Source: CATQHP01 sp965214915
GTDB taxonomy: Bacteria; Acidobacteriota; Terriglobia; Bryobacterales; UBA6623
DNA: 64,000 nt
Assembly: GCA_965214915.1 (NCBI GenBank)
Contig: CBDCCP010000002.1
Span: forward strand, 1,488,001 to 1,552,000
Reading direction: 5' to 3'
The notes beneath the pieces were generated by a model. That model worked only from the letters and a program-made list of their open reading frames with translations, was not told where the DNA came from and made no database searches. Positions 1 through 7,857 of the stretch are shown in pieces; positions within the stretch are counted from its first letter, which is position 1; every line of letters begins with the position of its first letter. Both the position numbers and the translations under genes were made by a program.

Positions 1-2815
1 ACCTCGCCGCGTCTCCCTCGGCCCGCTCGGAACGGCTGACCTTATAGCCCGCGGCCTCTTGCAAGCCGGCCTCGGCTTGGCCGCGGGCCAGGGCGACCTG
101 CTCGTTAGCGTAGCCCTCCGCCTCGTTGATCATGCGGCTTTTTTCCTCCAGCGCCCCGGCCACGTCGCGGAAGGCGTCGACGACCTCCACCGAAGGATGC
201 ACGTCCTGAATCGCCACCCGGCGGACTCTCGCGCCGGCGCCATAGCGGTCGAGCCGCATTTGCAACTCCTCGGCGGCGGCTTTCTCGGCGTCGCGCCGCC
301 CGGCCGCGATCAACGCATCGAGCGGCATCGCATTCACCACGGCGCGCAGCGACGACTCCGCCGCCGCCCGGATGGTCGCGTCGGCGTCGACTTGCCGGAA
401 CAAAAAGTCGTCGGGCTTTTCCAGATCGTAATGCACTACGGCATTCATCTCGATCATGTTCTGATCGCCGGTCAGCATCAGCGTCTCTTCTTCCTTGAGC
501 TGGATGCGTCCGTCACGGTGCTGCACGTCCCACTCGTACGCCGGCGGTTCGTTGAAAGTCGCGGCGGCGGTCGTGCGGAAGCCGATTTCGACAATCCGCA
601 CCTGACGCGCCTGAATCCGCGTCAGCCGGTCGACCGGCCACGGCAGCTTGAAATTGACTCCCGGCTCTCGATAGGGAAGGACTTTGCGTCCGAAGCGTTC
701 GATCACGCCCTGCTCGTCCGTCTGCAAGACAAACGTTGCAGTGGAGGCCCACAAAGCCGCGCAGACCCAGGCGAGAGGCTTGACCAAGCGGCGGCGGTTC
801 TCGACCAGCCAAGCGAATCCCGCGGCCGGATCGACGCTTCGCAGGCCGTGCAAAACGGCCTGCCAGAGACGCCCGATGCCGATCCGCCGCCCATATCTCT
901 CCCAGCGCGGAACGTGCCCGGCGGGCCGCTCGACCCGCAGCAACCGCACGGAATTGAGCATGACGAAGATGGAAGAAATCTGGTGTACGCCCGCCGCCAT
1001 AGCAGGCCCCATCCAGCCCTTGCCGGCGATGTAAACGGCGACAACGTTGACCACGCCGGCGAACAGGATGATGTTCTGCCAGACCGTTGCGACGGCATTC
1101 TTGGAAACGTCGAAGAGCTTGGGCAGCTTGGAGATTTCGTGGTTGAGGTCGACGGCGTCGGCCGCCTCGGCGGCGATGTCGGCGCCGGAGCCGGCGACGG
1201 CCACGCCCACGTCCGCCGCCGCCAGCGCCGGGGCGTCGTTGACGCCGTCGCCGATCATGGCCACCTTGCGTCCCTGGATTTGCAGTTGCCGGATGCGGTC
1301 GAGCTTCTGCTCGGGCAGCAACTCGGCCTCGACGTGGGTGATGCCCACTTCGCGGGCGATCGCGTCGGCGGCCTTGCGCCGGTCGCCCGTCAGCAGGACG
1401 ATGTTGGCGACGCCCAGATCTTCGATGGCGTGAATCGCGTCGTGCGCGCCTAGCCGGGGCGTATCGCGCAGCAGGATCGCGCCGACGAACTGCGCATCGG
1501 AAGAAACCAGGACGGCCGTCGCGCCGGCGCGGTCGGCGGCGTCGAGATAGGGTTGCAGTCCCTCGATGCCCTGCTCTGCCAGAAAGGCTTCGTTGCCGGC
1601 GCGGATCGTACGCCCGTCGCGTACGCACTGCGCTCCCCTGCCGGGAACGATCTGCGCCTCGAGCGGCGCCTCGGCGCCGAGACCGCGGCCCGCGGCGGCC
1701 TCGACAATCACCTTGGCCAGCGGATGATCGGAGCCGGCTTCGGCCGCGGCCCCAAGCGTAAGCACCTCGGTTTCCGTGCGGCCCGCGGCCGGGACGATCT
1801 CGAGGATGTTGAACTCGCCCGTGGTCAGCGTGCCGGTCTTGTCGAAAACCACCGTATCGATTTCCGACGCCGTCTGCACGACTTGGCCGCCGCGCACCAG
1901 CAGGCCGCGGCGGGCCAATCCGCCGATGGCCGCGACCATCGCCGCCGGAGTCGCCAGAATCAGTGCGCAGGGACAGCCGACGATGAGCACCGCGACGGCG
2001 CGGCGTATGCGCTCGGTATTGTCGAAGTCGGAAGACAGCCAGTAAACGGCGGCGGCCGCGGCCAGGATGGCCGGCAGGAAGAAGCGGGCGTACTTGTCGG
2101 CGGTGCGCACGACCGGGGCGGTGCGGTGGTCGCGGGCCTCTTCGACCAAATGAATCAGGCGGGCCAGCGTCGACTCGTCCGCGGCGCGCGTGACGCGCAC
2201 GTGGATCAGGCCGTGGCCGTTGACCGTGCCGGAAAAAACTTCGTCGCCCGCGGCTTTGTCGCGCGGCACGGACTCGCCGGTGATCGGGCTTTCATCGACC
2301 GACGACTCGCCGCTCTCGACAATGCCGTCGGCGGAAATGCGCTCGCCGGCGCGCACGACGACGATGTCCCCCGGCAGCAGGTCTTCGACGTGGACATTCA
2401 CTTCGACGCCGTCGCGCAGCACGCGGGCATGGTGCGGCAGTTGGTCGACAAAGCGGTGGATCGCCCGCTCGGTGCGCCCGGCGGCCCAGGCTTCGAGCCC
2501 TTCGCCGAGCAGCATGATGAACATGGCCTCGGCGGCGGCCAGGTACTCGCCGATCGCCATCGCCGCGAAGGCCGCGATGACGATAGCCAGATCGGCCGAA
2601 ATCTTGCGGTCGAACAACTCGGCGATGGCTCGGTAGAAAGTCTTGTAGCCGGCCAGGACAGCCAGGAAAATGGCCGTGTCGTAGCCGAGGATGCTGTCGA
2701 AGATGCCTAAGAAATTGAGCAGCAGCAGCACGCCGACAACCAGCGTGAAGCCGACATACTTCACTCGCTCGCGGCGGTCGCGGTTGATCGCGTGATCTTC
2801 GGAGACGACGTGCAT
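1..2815 (-). CDS. Heavy-metal P-type ATPase fused to HflK-like SPFH domain (partial)
   Basis: The frame is open from the ATG at 2815 to the window edge, about 938 residues, so the C-terminus is missing. Residues 1 to about 650 are a P1B ATPase: membrane helices at the start, actuator TGES loop, CPC metal motif (C281-P-C283), DKTGTLT with phosphorylated D325, a GSDHPLAK nucleotide motif and GDGVNDAP (D523, D527). No N-terminal HMA domain is present. After a linker, a new membrane segment near 675-697 is followed from about 700 by an HflK/SPFH region (GVIERFGRKV, then FKLPWPVDRL, later DVHPSVEVVDAFRDV). I checked the seam codon by codon and there is no stop or frameshift. P1B pumps export soft metals; HflK modulates the FtsH protease. 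The metal is not clear, and the role of the fusion is inference. HflC may follow outside the window. Confidence 0.9.
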   Translation of the reverse strand, partial: MHVVSEDHAINRDRRERVKYVGFTLVVGVLLLLNFLGIFDSILGYDTAIFLAVLAGYKTFYRAIAELFDRKISADLAIVIAAFAAMAIGEYLAAAEAMFIMLLGEGLEAWAAGRTERAIHRFVDQLPHHARVLRDGVEVNVHVEDLLPGDIVVVRAGERISADGIVESGESSVDESPITGESVPRDKAAGDEVFSGTVNGHGLIHVRVTRAADESTLARLIHLVEEARDHRTAPVVRTADKYARFFLPAILAAAAAVYWLSSDFDNTERIRRAVAVLIVGCPCALILATPAAMVAAIGGLARRGLLVRGGQVVQTASEIDTVVFDKTGTLTTGEFNILEIVPAAGRTETEVLTLGAAAEAGSDHPLAKVIVEAAAGRGLGAEAPLEAQIVPGRGAQCVRDGRTIRAGNEAFLAEQGIEGLQPYLDAADRAGATAVLVSSDAQFVGAILLRDTPRLGAHDAIHAIEDLGVANIVLLTGDRRKAADAIAREVGITHVEAELLPEQKLDRIRQLQIQGRKVAMIGDGVNDAPALAAADVGVAVAGSGADIAAEAADAVDLNHEISKLPKLFDVSKNAVATVWQNIILFAGVVNVVAVYIAGKGWMGPAMAAGVHQISSIFVMLNSVRLLRVERPAGHVPRWERYGRRIGIGRLWQAVLHGLRSVDPAAGFAWLVENRRRLVKPLAWVCAALWASTATFVLQTDEQGVIERFGRKVLPYREPGVNFKLPWPVDRLTRIQARQVRIVEIGFRTTAAATFNEPPAYEWDVQHRDGRIQLKEEETLMLTGDQNMIEMNAVVHYDLEKPDDFLFRQVDADATIRAAAESSLRAVVNAMPLDALIAAGRRDAEKAAAEELQMRLDRYGAGARVRRVAIQDVHPSVEVVDAFRDVAGALEEKSRMINEAEGYANEQVALARGQAEAGLQEAAGYKVSRSERAEGDAAR

Positions 2816-2877
2816 CGGTAGATCAAGATAGCAAAGCGGGCGGCCTCAGCGCGGCTGTCCGCTCGGGAGGCGGCGGG

Positions 2878-3270
2878 TCAGGCAGGCGACAGCGTGCGCA
2901 AACCGGCCTGCGCAGCGGCCTGCAGAATGCGCTTGTCGTAAGCGATGAAATCGAAATCGAGCTCGGATATGCTCAGCGCGGTCGCTACCTGAATGGCGTC
3001 CAAGCTGCGCAACTCCGGAGGATCCAACAAGGCCGCGAGTCTCAAAACGCTGTCGTCCAGTTCGATTGTTTCGACGGATTGAAACAGCCCATGCGCCCAG
3101 ATCTCAAAACCTGGGCTGCGACGATACACCGCGCGCGAAACTTCAACGATCGAAAGAGCGCTGGTAGTCACCCTGGAATAAGCTTGCAAGCTGCGCCTCA
3201 AAGCAGTTGATTCGGACTCGTCCAGTACAAGCTTCACCAAAGCCGAAGAATCGCAAAACGCCGTCGTCAT
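2878..3270 (-). CDS. vapC: VapC-type PIN-domain toxin
   Basis: A 130-residue PIN-domain protein, normal VapC length. The acidic RNase site is readable: D7 in FCDSSALVK, E43 in SIVEVSR, D91 in RSLDAIQVA and D112 in AYDKR. Such toxins cleave RNA and are held inactive by the partner antitoxin. Its ATG overlaps the stop of the upstream antitoxin gene by four bases (ATGA), which indicates translational coupling. All catalytic acids are present, so it looks active. Target RNA cannot be told from sequence. Confidence 0.88.
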   Translation of the reverse strand: MTTAFCDSSALVKLVLDESESTALRRSLQAYSRVTTSALSIVEVSRAVYRRSPGFEIWAHGLFQSVETIELDDSVLRLAALLDPPELRSLDAIQVATALSISELDFDFIAYDKRILQAAAQAGLRTLSPA

Positions 3271-3557
3271 ATACGGTCTTCCCGCATCTCCTGCAGATAT
3301 CGGGAAGCAGTACAGTCGTGGTCGACCTCTTCATTCGGCGGTTTGTAATCGCGCAAAAAATCACGGAAAGGGGTCTTGGCGGGGGTTACGCGGCCTTCAG
3401 CGATCAACCGCCGCCAAACCTCTTCCTGACTGAGAGCCGGCTTGAGCACGGCGACGGGCTTGCCCCTGTCGGTAACCGAAAACGCCTCGCCCTCTTTGAC
3501 CTTGGCGATGTAAACGCTCAAGTTCCGGCGCAACTCTCGGATGCCTACGCGTCGCAT
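3267..3557 (-). CDS. Phd/YefM-type antitoxin
   Basis: The protein starts MRRVGIRELRRNLS and continues with VKEGEAFSVTDRGKPVAVL, the classic Phd/YefM DNA-binding fold of VapB-like antitoxins, followed by a polar C-terminal tail that would wrap the PIN toxin encoded immediately downstream. I chose the ATG at 3557, which fits the family; an upstream extension to 3620 is open but does not resemble it. The pair probably autoregulates from its own promoter. Function as the antitoxin of the adjacent PIN protein is inferred from the fold and the ATGA overlap. Confidence 0.85.
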   Translation of the reverse strand: MRRVGIRELRRNLSVYIAKVKEGEAFSVTDRGKPVAVLKPALSQEEVWRRLIAEGRVTPAKTPFRDFLRDYKPPNEEVDHDCTASRYLQEMREDRI

Positions 3558-3673
3558 ACAGTCAGCATACTCCATCGACCGCCGGCAGGCGGAAGAGCGC
3601 CCATCCTGTCGCAAAACCATTGACCGGCCGACCCAAAATCATTGACCGGCCGCTGCGCGGCGCGTTCTCTTCA

Positions 3674-3703
3674 ACTATTCACTATCCACTGGCAGGCACT
3701 GGC
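3674..3703. repeat. Heptamer repeat ACTATTC-ACTATCC-ACTGGCA
   Basis: The stretch ACTATTCACTATCCACTGG followed by CAGGCACTGG is a short run of seven-base units between the antitoxin start and the phosphatase gene. The same core recurs at 7927-7959, 47300-47318 and 53736-53871. Just upstream, the 13-mer CATTGACCGGCCG also occurs twice (3618-3630 and 3640-3652). Confidence 0.75.
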
Positions 3704-3738
3704 GCGCGCCGGCGCGCCCTGCTACCTTAGAAACCGCC

Positions 3739-6270
3739 ATGCGCCTCACAACACTCGGCCTAGCGGCCGTTCTCGCCCTGCTATCCTTCGGCTGCTCTTC
3801 CTCGAACAGCTTCAAGAGCGCATGGGACCCCGCCGTCGAGCGGCCCTGGATCGGCCCCGAATACTGGGCCAACCCCTTGCAGGAGTGGCGCCTGCGCAAC
3901 GGCCGCATCGAAAACATCGTCGCCGGCGGCGACCGCAACGTTTTCCTGCTGACGCGCGAGGTCGCCGACCGGCCGGGCGATTTGTCGCTGAGCGTCCGTC
4001 TGGGCCGTCTGGAAGAAGATACCGAACCGCTCGAAGACGGCTGGGTCGGCTTCCGCATCGGCATCCGCGGGTCGTTCGACGACTATCGCGACAGCGCGGT
4101 CCGCGGCGTCGGCCTGAATTGCGGCGTCACCTCCGACGGCCGGGTCTTCATCGGCTCGCTCGAAGGCGTCGAGCAGCGCCTGGACGGCGTCGACTTTTCC
4201 AACCTCGAGATGACGCTCGACGCCGAGCCGAACGGCGCAGCATACCGTCTGGCCTTGCGGGTAGCGGACGCGAACCGCTCCGTCGAGCACGTAGAAGAAA
4301 ACGTCGCCCCGAGTGTGCTAACCGGCGGCCTCGCCCTGGTCTCCAGCTCCGGCCCCGTGCCCGACTCGCCGCCCGAAAACCGCCAAATCGGCGAGACCGG
4401 CTGGGCGCTCAAGCCAGGCAGCGAGCGCGGCGGCAACCTGCGCTTCTGGTTCAAGAACTGGACCGTCTCCGGCAGCAAGGTGGACGCCGACGACAGCCGC
4501 GCCTACGGCCCCGTCTTCTTCGCCATGCATACCCTCAGCCGGGGAGCGCTCAAGCTCAACGCCATGATCGCGCCCGTCGGCAACGGGCCGCGCGAGGCGG
4601 CTCTCGAAATCCGTAAAAACGGCTCGTGGGAACGCATCGCCGAGGAAACGATCGACCCTGACGCCCGCACCGCGACCTTCCGCGTCGCCGACTGGGACGA
4701 CACCGCGGACACCCCCTACCGCGTCGTTTACGACGGTCATGCCTGGGCAGGAACCGTGCGCAAAGACCCTGCCGACAAGCCCGAGATCGTTGTCGCCGCC
4801 TTCACCGGCAACAACGACCTCGGCTTTCCGCACAACGACATCGTGCGCAACGTCAGGCATCACGACCCCGACCTGCTGGCCTTCACCGGCGACAACGTTT
4901 ACGAGCGCGTCGGCGAATACGGCATTGTCCGTGAGCCGACCGACGCCGCCATCCTCGACTATCTGCGCAAGTGGCACATCTTCGGCTGGGAGTACGGCGA
5001 GCTGCTCAGAGACATTCCTACCATCGCCCTGCCCGACGACCACGACGTTTACCAGGGCAACATCTGGGGCGCCGGCGGACGCCAGGCCGTCGGCTACGGC
5101 AAGCCGGGGCAAGACCAGGGCGGCTACACCATGGACCCGCGCTTCGTTCATGTCGTCCAAAAGACGCAAACAGCCAACATGCCCGACCCCTTCGACCCCA
5201 CGCCGGTCGAGCAGGGCATCGCCGTTTACTACACCGACCTGCTCATCGGCGGAGTCAGCTTCGCCATCGTCGAAGACCGCAAGTGGAAGGACTCGGCCAG
5301 CGTGCTGCTGCCCGACGCCGGCATCGTCAACGGCTGGGCGCAAGACCCCCGCTACGACGCCGCCAAGCGCTCCGACAACCCCGACTTTCCCTTGCTGGGC
5401 GAGCGCCAGGAGCGCTTTCTCGAAGAATGGGCCCAGGATTGGGACGGCGCCTGGATGAAGTCCGCGATCTCGCAAACCATTCTGGCCGACGTCTGCACCC
5501 TGCCGAAAGGCACGACCACCGACGCGGTCACGCCCCGGCTGCGGGTCAACGCCCCCGGCGAGTACCCGGACAACGAATGGCCGGTGCAAGACCACGACTC
5601 GAACGGCTGGCCGCAATCCGGGCGCAACCGCGCCGTGCGCCTGCTGCGCAAGGCGTTCGCCTTCCACATCGCCGGCGACCAGCATCTCGGCAGCTCGCTG
5701 CAATACGGCGTGGAAGATTGGAACGATGCAAGCTGGGCGATCTGCGTGCCGTCGGTGGCGAATATCTGGCCGCGGCGCTGGTTCCCGCCCATGCCGGGCC
5801 GCAACCGTAAAGAAGGAGCGCCGCGCTATACCGGCGAATACCTCGACGGCTTCGGCAACAAGATTACGGTTCACGCGGTCTCGAACCCGGAGAGGAACGG
5901 CATCGAGCCCGCCGTGCTCCACGAACGCGCCCCCGGCTACGGAATCGTCCGCTTCAACCGCGCTACCCGCAAGATCCATTTCGCCAACTGGCCCCGCTGG
6001 GTGGACGCCGCCGAGCCCGGCGCGCAGCCCTACCCCGGCTGGCCGCTCGAAATCGACCAGTTCGACAACGGATTGCCGAACGCCTACGCGCTCCCGGAGG
6101 TCGCGGCGGACGCGCCGGACCCGGTCGTGCAGGTCATCGACGAAAGCAGCGGCGAGGTCGTTTACACGCTGCGCATCCAAGGAAGCAGATTCACGCCGAA
6201 AGTGCGCAAGCCCGGCGTGTACACGGTGAAAGTCAACGCAACCGCCCACCGCGGCCAAACCGCACGGTAG
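3739..6270 (+). CDS. Secreted PhoD-like alkaline phosphatase / metallophosphoesterase lipoprotein
   Basis: 843 residues with a lipoprotein signal (LLSFGC, lipidated C19). The N-terminal third (to about residue 330) is a beta-rich region like those before PhoD catalytic domains. The metallophosphatase core starts near residue 350: AAFTGNNDLG, then LLAFTGDNVYE, the metal-binding ALPDDHDVYQG and AGDQHLGS. PhoD enzymes hydrolyse phosphomonoesters or diesters using metal ions. The first block reads GNND where many relatives have a Cys/Asp pattern, so the substrate may differ. It is outer-membrane or periplasm anchored. The start ATG gives a perfect signal peptide. Substrate unknown. Confidence 0.85.
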   Translation: MRLTTLGLAAVLALLSFGCSSSNSFKSAWDPAVERPWIGPEYWANPLQEWRLRNGRIENIVAGGDRNVFLLTREVADRPGDLSLSVRLGRLEEDTEPLEDGWVGFRIGIRGSFDDYRDSAVRGVGLNCGVTSDGRVFIGSLEGVEQRLDGVDFSNLEMTLDAEPNGAAYRLALRVADANRSVEHVEENVAPSVLTGGLALVSSSGPVPDSPPENRQIGETGWALKPGSERGGNLRFWFKNWTVSGSKVDADDSRAYGPVFFAMHTLSRGALKLNAMIAPVGNGPREAALEIRKNGSWERIAEETIDPDARTATFRVADWDDTADTPYRVVYDGHAWAGTVRKDPADKPEIVVAAFTGNNDLGFPHNDIVRNVRHHDPDLLAFTGDNVYERVGEYGIVREPTDAAILDYLRKWHIFGWEYGELLRDIPTIALPDDHDVYQGNIWGAGGRQAVGYGKPGQDQGGYTMDPRFVHVVQKTQTANMPDPFDPTPVEQGIAVYYTDLLIGGVSFAIVEDRKWKDSASVLLPDAGIVNGWAQDPRYDAAKRSDNPDFPLLGERQERFLEEWAQDWDGAWMKSAISQTILADVCTLPKGTTTDAVTPRLRVNAPGEYPDNEWPVQDHDSNGWPQSGRNRAVRLLRKAFAFHIAGDQHLGSSLQYGVEDWNDASWAICVPSVANIWPRRWFPPMPGRNRKEGAPRYTGEYLDGFGNKITVHAVSNPERNGIEPAVLHERAPGYGIVRFNRATRKIHFANWPRWVDAAEPGAQPYPGWPLEIDQFDNGLPNAYALPEVAADAPDPVVQVIDESSGEVVYTLRIQGSRFTPKVRKPGVYTVKVNATAHRGQTAR

Positions 6271-6290
6271 CCGGCCGGCCGCATGCGGAA

Positions 6291-7688
6291 TCAATATGCC
6301 GGCTGCGCTTGTCCGCTGTTGTTCAAGACAAGGGGGCGGACCAAATCGAAACCGCTGTCCAACCTCTGGGTGACGATGTAGTTCTCGATATTGTTCCCTT
6401 TGACAACGGCCAAGCCTTCCTCCGTGCCCAGGTACAGGCTGTCTCGCCAACGCACGATAAATCGAACGATTGGGATCTCGAACTTGCGCGCAGGCCGGCC
6501 GGCGCGGTCCCAACGGAGGAGGCCTGCGGAGCTGTCTCCCCACTCGCCGCGAGCTTTCAAACCGAGCCAGACCGTGTCTTTTTCGACCAGCAACGCTGAA
6601 ACGGACCAGTCGCGGACCGCCGGCGGCGAGAAAATCACGTAAAGCCGCGCCGACGGGTCGAAATAGCCGAAGCCGCCCACGCCGCTGTGCCCTTCCGAAT
6701 CGTAGAAGGTTTTTCCGAACCACAACCGGCCTTCGAATACCTGGAGGGGGCCCATGGCTTCTTCGAATATCCCGGGGTCGGAGCCCCTTTTCTGAGCTTC
6801 CGGCCGGGCCGCGCGCCAGTCCTCCAAGTCCGACTGCGGCAGGCGGTAGAGTTCGGCCCCCTCGCGCACCCCGATTGCTTCGTCGCTCCTCCAGCCTTCG
6901 CCCATCTCGAGGGAAAAACGGTCCTGCGGGCCGAACCGGGCCGGGCCGGCGGCATCGCTCCACCAGGTCCCGAATTCGGCGTCGATTTCCGGCGCCCATT
7001 CCGACTCGGGAACCGCTTCGAAGCCGCCCCCGTCCGCCGGACGGAAAACCAGAATGGGCGCTTCGCCGGCGGATTCGACTCCACCGTCGTTGCGCAGCAC
7101 GAATTGCGGGGATGGTTGCCGGCCGGCGACGCCCACTGTCTCAAAGGGCTGGTACTTCACTTGCCCGCGAAAGCCCTTCGAAGCGGCATCGAAAAAAAAC
7201 CTGAGATTCGGACCACGCCGTCCTTTTTCCGGGGTGTACGTCAGGACGATTTCCGCCTTCGTCAACCGCTCGATTCGAAAGTGCGAATCGACGATCTCCG
7301 GATTGCGAACGATCGTCAATTCGTGGATGCGGCCGGGATTTTCGCGCTCTTGAAGGAACAGACCGAGCAGGTCGTTCGGATTCCCCGACGGCAAGTAGTC
7401 CGGCGGCCCCCACCACAGCGTCCGGCGGACATACCGCTCCTTTTTCTGCCTGCACCCCCCGCCTCCCCAAACGACGAGCAGATTGTAGTTCTCGTGAACC
7501 GAGGCGGAAAGCAGATTTGCGAAGTATGCCATATACGGCGCGCGGCGTTGGAAAAGCGGGATTACCGCATCGGGAATGCAATCGGAGTTGCGGCGCTGTT
7601 GGGCAGGCGCCGGATGCGACGCCGCAAGCCCGAAAAAAACCAAAAAAATCAGAGCAAGACTCACCCGGCAAGAGCGCGGCCGCCACAT
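6291..7688 (-). CDS. Secreted protein of unknown function
   Basis: 465 residues with a clear signal peptide (SLALIFLVFFGLAASHPAPAQ). I do not recognise a catalytic family. The C-terminal half has short blocks such as DTVWLGLKARG and DSLYLGTEEGLAVV that resemble blades of two-component-regulator-type or similar beta-propellers, and the middle has Trp/Gly-rich beta-type sequence. It converges with the phosphatase gene, the two stops being about 20 bases apart. Predicted location is periplasm or surface. Function unknown. Confidence 0.75.
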   Translation of the reverse strand: MWRPRSCRVSLALIFLVFFGLAASHPAPAQQRRNSDCIPDAVIPLFQRRAPYMAYFANLLSASVHENYNLLVVWGGGGCRQKKERYVRRTLWWGPPDYLPSGNPNDLLGLFLQERENPGRIHELTIVRNPEIVDSHFRIERLTKAEIVLTYTPEKGRRGPNLRFFFDAASKGFRGQVKYQPFETVGVAGRQPSPQFVLRNDGGVESAGEAPILVFRPADGGGFEAVPESEWAPEIDAEFGTWWSDAAGPARFGPQDRFSLEMGEGWRSDEAIGVREGAELYRLPQSDLEDWRAARPEAQKRGSDPGIFEEAMGPLQVFEGRLWFGKTFYDSEGHSGVGGFGYFDPSARLYVIFSPPAVRDWSVSALLVEKDTVWLGLKARGEWGDSSAGLLRWDRAGRPARKFEIPIVRFIVRWRDSLYLGTEEGLAVVKGNNIENYIVTQRLDSGFDLVRPLVLNNSGQAQPAY

Positions 7689-7857
7689 GCTGTTCTTATC
7701 CTACGCCACCCCATATCCCAACCTTGCGCAACGATCACGGCGGCGCCACGAGACGACCCCGAATGCGAAAAACGCCATGAAATAGGGCCTGCGCCGCCGT
7801 CGAGCGGAAGAAGCGCACGCCGCATTCGCCCGCAGAGCGGCTGATATACTTTCAACC

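Noticed and set aside
59..1453. Plus-strand open frame of 464 codons opposite the ATPase-HflK gene
   Set aside because: It is the antisense shadow of a clearly coding minus strand in GC-rich DNA; no family resemblance. The same holds for long frames opposite the PhoD gene (4318-6999), the RND gene and others.
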